Shown here piece by piece: positions 62,001 through 64,000 of a DNA stretch of 64,000 bases (position 1 is its first letter; the number at the start of each line of letters is the position of its first letter). The translations under genes and the position numbers were made by a program. The DNA comes from Altibacter sp. HG106 (lineage in GTDB: Bacteria > Bacteroidota > Bacteroidia > Flavobacteriales > Flavobacteriaceae), in the NCBI RefSeq assembly GCF_028561755.1, contig NZ_JAQQTD010000004.1:186001-250000 (forward strand). The letters run 5' to 3'. The notes under the pieces are model-generated. The model did no database searches, had not been told where the DNA came from, and saw only the letters and a program-made list of their open reading frames with translations.

Positions 62001-62340
62001 ATACGTAGAGCGTAACGCAGACCGACTTCAATGGTCGCATGTCATTGACCTAAAGTTTTTACAGGATTTTTCTCTAAACGTAGGCGGAAAAAAGCACACC
62101 TTGCAGGCCTCTGTAGATATCTTCAATTTCACCAATCTATTGAATAAAGATTGGGGGAAACGACGCTTTACGAGCTTCGAGCGTGAAGTAGCGCCTTTAA
62201 CCACGGTTAGCGGCGGTCCAGACCCTACCTTTACCTTCGATGCGCGTCGATTTGAAGACGGGATCGATCAATTGGACGACAGCGGGATTCAGTCCTCTCG
62301 TTGGCAAATGCAGGTAGGACTTCGTTATCTTTTTAATTAA
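59077..62340 (+). CDS. Oar-like TonB-dependent receptor
   Basis: The 1087-residue protein has a signal peptide (to about 20), a CarboxypepD_reg domain (about 27-112, INGRITDAEGEPLAGANV), a plug (about 120-240, SISIGGQNNRYNAIYIDGA, FDVRQSGFSGGSIS) and a large barrel ending QVGLRYLFN. This is the Oar/OmpA-related receptor type common in Bacteroidota, for which peptide or protein substrates are known or suspected (for example PopC export by Oar in Myxococcus). It has its own promoter and terminator. Confidence 0.92.
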   Translation: MKKLLLLMTFLAVGVVTTWAQGVTTSSINGRITDAEGEPLAGANVVALHVESGTKYGAISDFEGYYRVPNMRPGGPYTITISYVGFESFERQNVFLQLGDSQRISANMSEAASALDEVVITAQRNNIFDSNRTGTETTVTERDILTLPAASRSVADFVRVTPQAQLTEGNDGFSISIGGQNNRYNAIYIDGAVNNDVFGLAGSGTNGGQTGVNPFSVDAIESFQVNIAPFDVRQSGFSGGSISAITRSGTNQIEASAYSFLRNESLAGKTPPDLVGEGESREKLAEFSALTYGARIGGPIIKDKLFFFVNYERQEDETPQPFNFSNYIGRSSLDDLNNLSNFLINNYGYNPGGFANNTRTLESDKITAKIDWNINDNNKISLRHGLVKADNLEARSSGRTSIGFINGSEAFESTTNSTALEWNSTLSQKVSNKMVIGYTAVRDDRDPSGNPFPTVDIQDGNGFISFGSEPFSTANLLNQDIFTFNDNLEVYSGNHTFTFGTNLEYSKVKNLFFAFNYGDYTFEDQFDEAGNLISSGLNQFLTMQNADVYQHGYSLVGNGVTGDESAGASEFELFQMAFYAQDEIQLSDNFKATYGMRVDIPYWEDGRANDDFNTRTVPLLQSFGKDLQGARVGQGIKPKAHLSPRLGINWDVFNNNSTQIRGGLGIFTSRLPLVWPGGTYNNNGVTGGFVFRTDVPFSPDINNQLEDPEPGSGATGGNVDLFARDFKLPQVMKYNIGIDQKLPIWGLVASADFLYTDVIQDIYYENLNLKGPVGTLNGADERPFYDRGDVIDGTYQGIYLASNTGLGYAYNATISLRKPFENGFQGQVSYTYGDSEKVFEGTSSQNSSQWRNIQTVNGKNSDIPASRSDFSVGHRITSNLSYELTWNENIKTTIGLFYEGAEGEPFSYIYNEGRDLLNDDSRDNALIYVPASSEEITFVPLTDSDGNVIATPEQQWEQFNAFIEGDEYLRSRRGQYVERNADRLQWSHVIDLKFLQDFSLNVGGKKHTLQASVDIFNFTNLLNKDWGKRRFTSFEREVAPLTTVSGGPDPTFTFDARRFEDGIDQLDDSGIQSSRWQMQVGLRYLFN

Positions 62341-62361
62341 TTGAAAGGGAACCTAATTTTT

Positions 62362-62390
62362 AAAACCGCTCGTAACAGAGCGGTTTTTTT
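62362..62390 (+). terminator. Terminator after the Oar-like receptor
   Basis: AAAACCGCTC and GAGCGGTTTT form a perfect 10-pair stem with loop GTAACA and a run of seven T. Confidence 0.9.
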
Positions 62391-62401
62391 ATGGGATGCC
62401 G

Positions 62402-62409
62402 TATCTTTG
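62402..62409 (+). promoter_or_regulatory. -7 promoter box of the 147-aa membrane protein
   Basis: TATCTTTG, 22 bases before the ATG at 62432 and 12 bases behind the preceding terminator. Confidence 0.6.
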
Positions 62410-62431
62410 AAAAGACTAAACAACAACATCT

Positions 62432-62875
62432 ATGTATACAACTGTTCAATTTCTTCACTCATGGTGGGCATACCTCGTCCTGTTTGTAGTACTTATTGCA
62501 ACTATTAATGCGTTGGCAGGGCTCTTCGGAAATAAGGAATACCAACCAAAGGATTTTCGAATTTCGCTTTTCGCCCTTATCGTAACGCATATCCAATTTT
62601 TAATAGCGTTGGTCCTATATTTTATCTCTCCGTTAGGCCTAAAATCGATTTTGAACAGCGGGATGGGAGCGGTAATGAAAGACAGTACCCTGCGTTTGTA
62701 TGCCATAGAACACCCTACGATAATGATCCTGACGATTATTTTCATTACGATAGGGTATTCCAAACACAAAAAGAAACTAACTTCCAAACCAAAATTTAAA
62801 ACCTTAGCTATTTTCTATACGATTGCGTTAGTGCTGATGCTCAGTAGAATTCCCTGGCAACAGTGGTTAGGTTAA
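62432..62875 (+). CDS. Four-helix membrane protein, cytochrome b561-like
   Basis: 147 aa with four hydrophobic helices (WWAYLVLFVVLIATINAL, FALIVTHIQFLIALVLYF, HPTIMILTIIFITIGYS, LAIFYTIALVLMLSRIPW). Conserved histidines lie in helix 1 (FLHSWW), helix 2 (THIQF) and helix 3 (EHPTIM), spaced as heme ligands could be. Homologues in flavobacteria are usually left as hypothetical or called cytochrome B. Its redox role is inferred. Confidence 0.75.
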   Translation: MYTTVQFLHSWWAYLVLFVVLIATINALAGLFGNKEYQPKDFRISLFALIVTHIQFLIALVLYFISPLGLKSILNSGMGAVMKDSTLRLYAIEHPTIMILTIIFITIGYSKHKKKLTSKPKFKTLAIFYTIALVLMLSRIPWQQWLG

Positions 62876-62888
62876 ACCAATGCCAAAC

Positions 62889-62925
62889 AATAAAAAAGCC
62901 CGCTCATACAGCGGGCTTTTTTATT
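62889..62925. terminator. Bidirectional terminator between convergent genes
   Basis: Arms of 15 bases (62889-62903 and 62911-62925, core AAAGCCCGC/GCGGGCTTT) around TCATACA, with A tracts on one side and T tracts on the other, so it works for both strands. Confidence 0.9.
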
Positions 62926-62947
62926 CTCTCGAATGTAATGAAGCATG

Positions 62948-64000
62948 TTAATTAGTTACTTCTTTGATGAGATATAAATAAACCGGGAAGTGGTCGCTAT
63001 AGCCTCCGGTGTATCCTCCATTGACGAAGCTACGGTAGGGATACCCCTGATATTGCCCGCGAGGATTCGCTAAATAGGTTTTGTTATAGATACCGGCTTT
63101 GTAAAAACGATAGCTCGAAAAATCCTTCTCAATCAATTCCGAAGAAACGATCATTTGATCGAATAAGTTCCATCCATCACGCCACGCCAACGTTCCTAAA
63201 CCGCGGTCGTACATTTCTTCCATTGGATTGTACAATTCTTTAATTTTAACTTCTTCGCGATCTTCCTTGGCTTTCAAGTAATCTTTAATGCTAGGATTAG
63301 TAGGGTCGTCATTGAAATCACCCATGGTGATGATTTTGGCGTAGGGATCATCGCTGTACAATGAATCAATGATCTGTCGGTTAAGCTGGGCCGCTTTGAT
63401 GCGTTTTGGCCGACTTCTAGCCTCGCCACCCGAGCGTGAAGGCCAGTGGTTCACAATAAAGTGCATTTTCTCACCATCCAACATGCCGCTCACCAGCAAT
63501 TGGTCTCGGGTGTAGATTCGTTTGCTGCGGTCGTTATCATCATACAAATACAAGGTGTGTACTTTTGTAGCTACGGGTGTAAATAATTTCTTTTGATACA
63601 GTAAGGCCACATCGATACCGCGACGATCGGGCGAATCGAATTGAACAATCCCGTAGTCGTGTTGTACCAAGGCTTCTTCGTTCAATAGATCCTCCAGAAC
63701 GCGCCGATTTTCAGATTCACACACACCAATAACCGCAGGTGGCGTCCCCGTGAGATCGCTTCCTATTTCAGCGATCACTTTAGCCATGTTGGTAAGCTTC
63801 GCTTCGTAGATTTCTTTGGTCCAATGATCCTTTCCGGTAGGCGTTCTGTCGTCATCAAACGTTAAGGGATCATCCTCATAGTCAAACAGGTTCTCGAGGT
63901 TGTAGAACGCAATGGTGTTTACTTTATAACTTTTTTCTTCTTGAGCGGTGCTACACGCGATGAAAGCGACCGTAAAAAAAGCAAAAAGGTATTGTTTTAA
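62948..64000 (-). CDS. Endonuclease/exonuclease/phosphatase family protein (5' partial)
   Basis: The frame is open to the window edge, beyond the first internal Met at 63787. The extra 71 codons encode a signal peptide (LKQYLFAFFTVAFIACSTAQ) and the family hallmark FYNLENLFDYEDD. Further catalytic motifs follow: GVCESENR, IVNHWPSRSGG, GDFNDDP and the terminal GGYSDHFPVYL with the catalytic Asp-His. It is an extracellular or periplasmic EEP enzyme acting on DNA, phosphodiesters or phospholipid headgroups. The start codon is probably one or a few codons beyond 64000. Confidence 0.9.
   Translation of the reverse strand, partial: LKQYLFAFFTVAFIACSTAQEEKSYKVNTIAFYNLENLFDYEDDPLTFDDDRTPTGKDHWTKEIYEAKLTNMAKVIAEIGSDLTGTPPAVIGVCESENRRVLEDLLNEEALVQHDYGIVQFDSPDRRGIDVALLYQKKLFTPVATKVHTLYLYDDNDRSKRIYTRDQLLVSGMLDGEKMHFIVNHWPSRSGGEARSRPKRIKAAQLNRQIIDSLYSDDPYAKIITMGDFNDDPTNPSIKDYLKAKEDREEVKIKELYNPMEEMYDRGLGTLAWRDGWNLFDQMIVSSELIEKDFSSYRFYKAGIYNKTYLANPRGQYQGYPYRSFVNGGYTGGYSDHFPVYLYLIKEVTN

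Overview
The window reads as chromosomal DNA of a Flavobacteriaceae member (Bacteroidota), probably marine. Evidence: type IX secretion (T9SS) C-terminal sorting domains, CarboxypepD_reg-type TonB receptors including an Oar-like one, a flavobacterial SDR-type L-threonine dehydrogenase, an LspA with the Bacteroidota insertion, and -7 promoter boxes of the Bacteroidota form TAnnTTTG. I see no prophage, insertion sequence, CRISPR array or rRNA. The one RNA gene found is tRNA-Asn(GTT). No gene-free stretch reaches 300 bases; the longest are about 190-220 bases, ahead of 18837, 21684, 38180 and 16403.

Layout. 1-4.9 kb: two paralogous envelope proteins that join a TonB plug domain to TPRs and a DUF2135-like domain without a beta-barrel, with an unknown secreted protein between them. 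4.9-7.0 kb: PlsC-type acyltransferase, bacilliredoxin and a DjlA-like co-chaperone. 7.1-12.5 kb: a manganese-type operon (MntR-like regulator, outer-membrane channel candidate, TroA-type lipoprotein, ATPase, two permeases with winged-helix-like tails). 13.0-15.5 kb: the ferrous iron operon feoA-feoB plus a 52-residue Cys-rich protein. 15.5-18.6 kb: SCO1/SenC, rseP, tRNA-Asn and a TVP38/VTT membrane protein.

18.8-28.4 kb is a cell-surface region: a T9SS-secreted metzincin protease, a TPR histidine kinase and NarL-type regulator, then a minimal T9SS-CTD protein, a small outer-membrane protein and a 924-residue fibre-like protein built of dodecapeptide repeats. 28.5-37 kb: threonine dehydrogenase, lipoprotein, M13 and M28 peptidases, a YeeZ-like epimerase, a CBS protein, and a Zn-ribbon / NUMOD4-HNH pair that resembles a domesticated homing endonuclease. 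38-46.5 kb: ileS, a DksA-like protein lacking three of four zinc cysteines, a DUF2807 protein, lspA, DUF2752 and CD225 proteins, and a rimK / aspartoacylase-like / 5-formyl-THF cyclo-ligase operon. 46.5-49.2 kb: a TonB receptor behind a His-rich small protein, probably metal-related. 49.4-58.9 kb: uvrC, a patatin/beta-barrel fusion, tyrosine catabolism (hmgA, hppD), DUF3108, tryptophan 2,3-dioxygenase and an M23 endopeptidase with an altered HxH motif. 59-64 kb: Oar-like TonB receptor, small membrane protein and an endonuclease/exonuclease/phosphatase protein cut by the window end.

The genes join into a few functional groups: divalent metal uptake (Mn, Fe(II), perhaps another metal at 46-49 kb) with candidate DtxR-family operators; cell-surface secretion and adhesion; envelope proteolysis; and amino-acid catabolism (Thr, Tyr, Trp). 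The least explained parts are the plug-TPR-DUF2135 cluster, the repeat-fibre locus with its adjacent two-component system, and the NUMOD4/Zn-ribbon pair.
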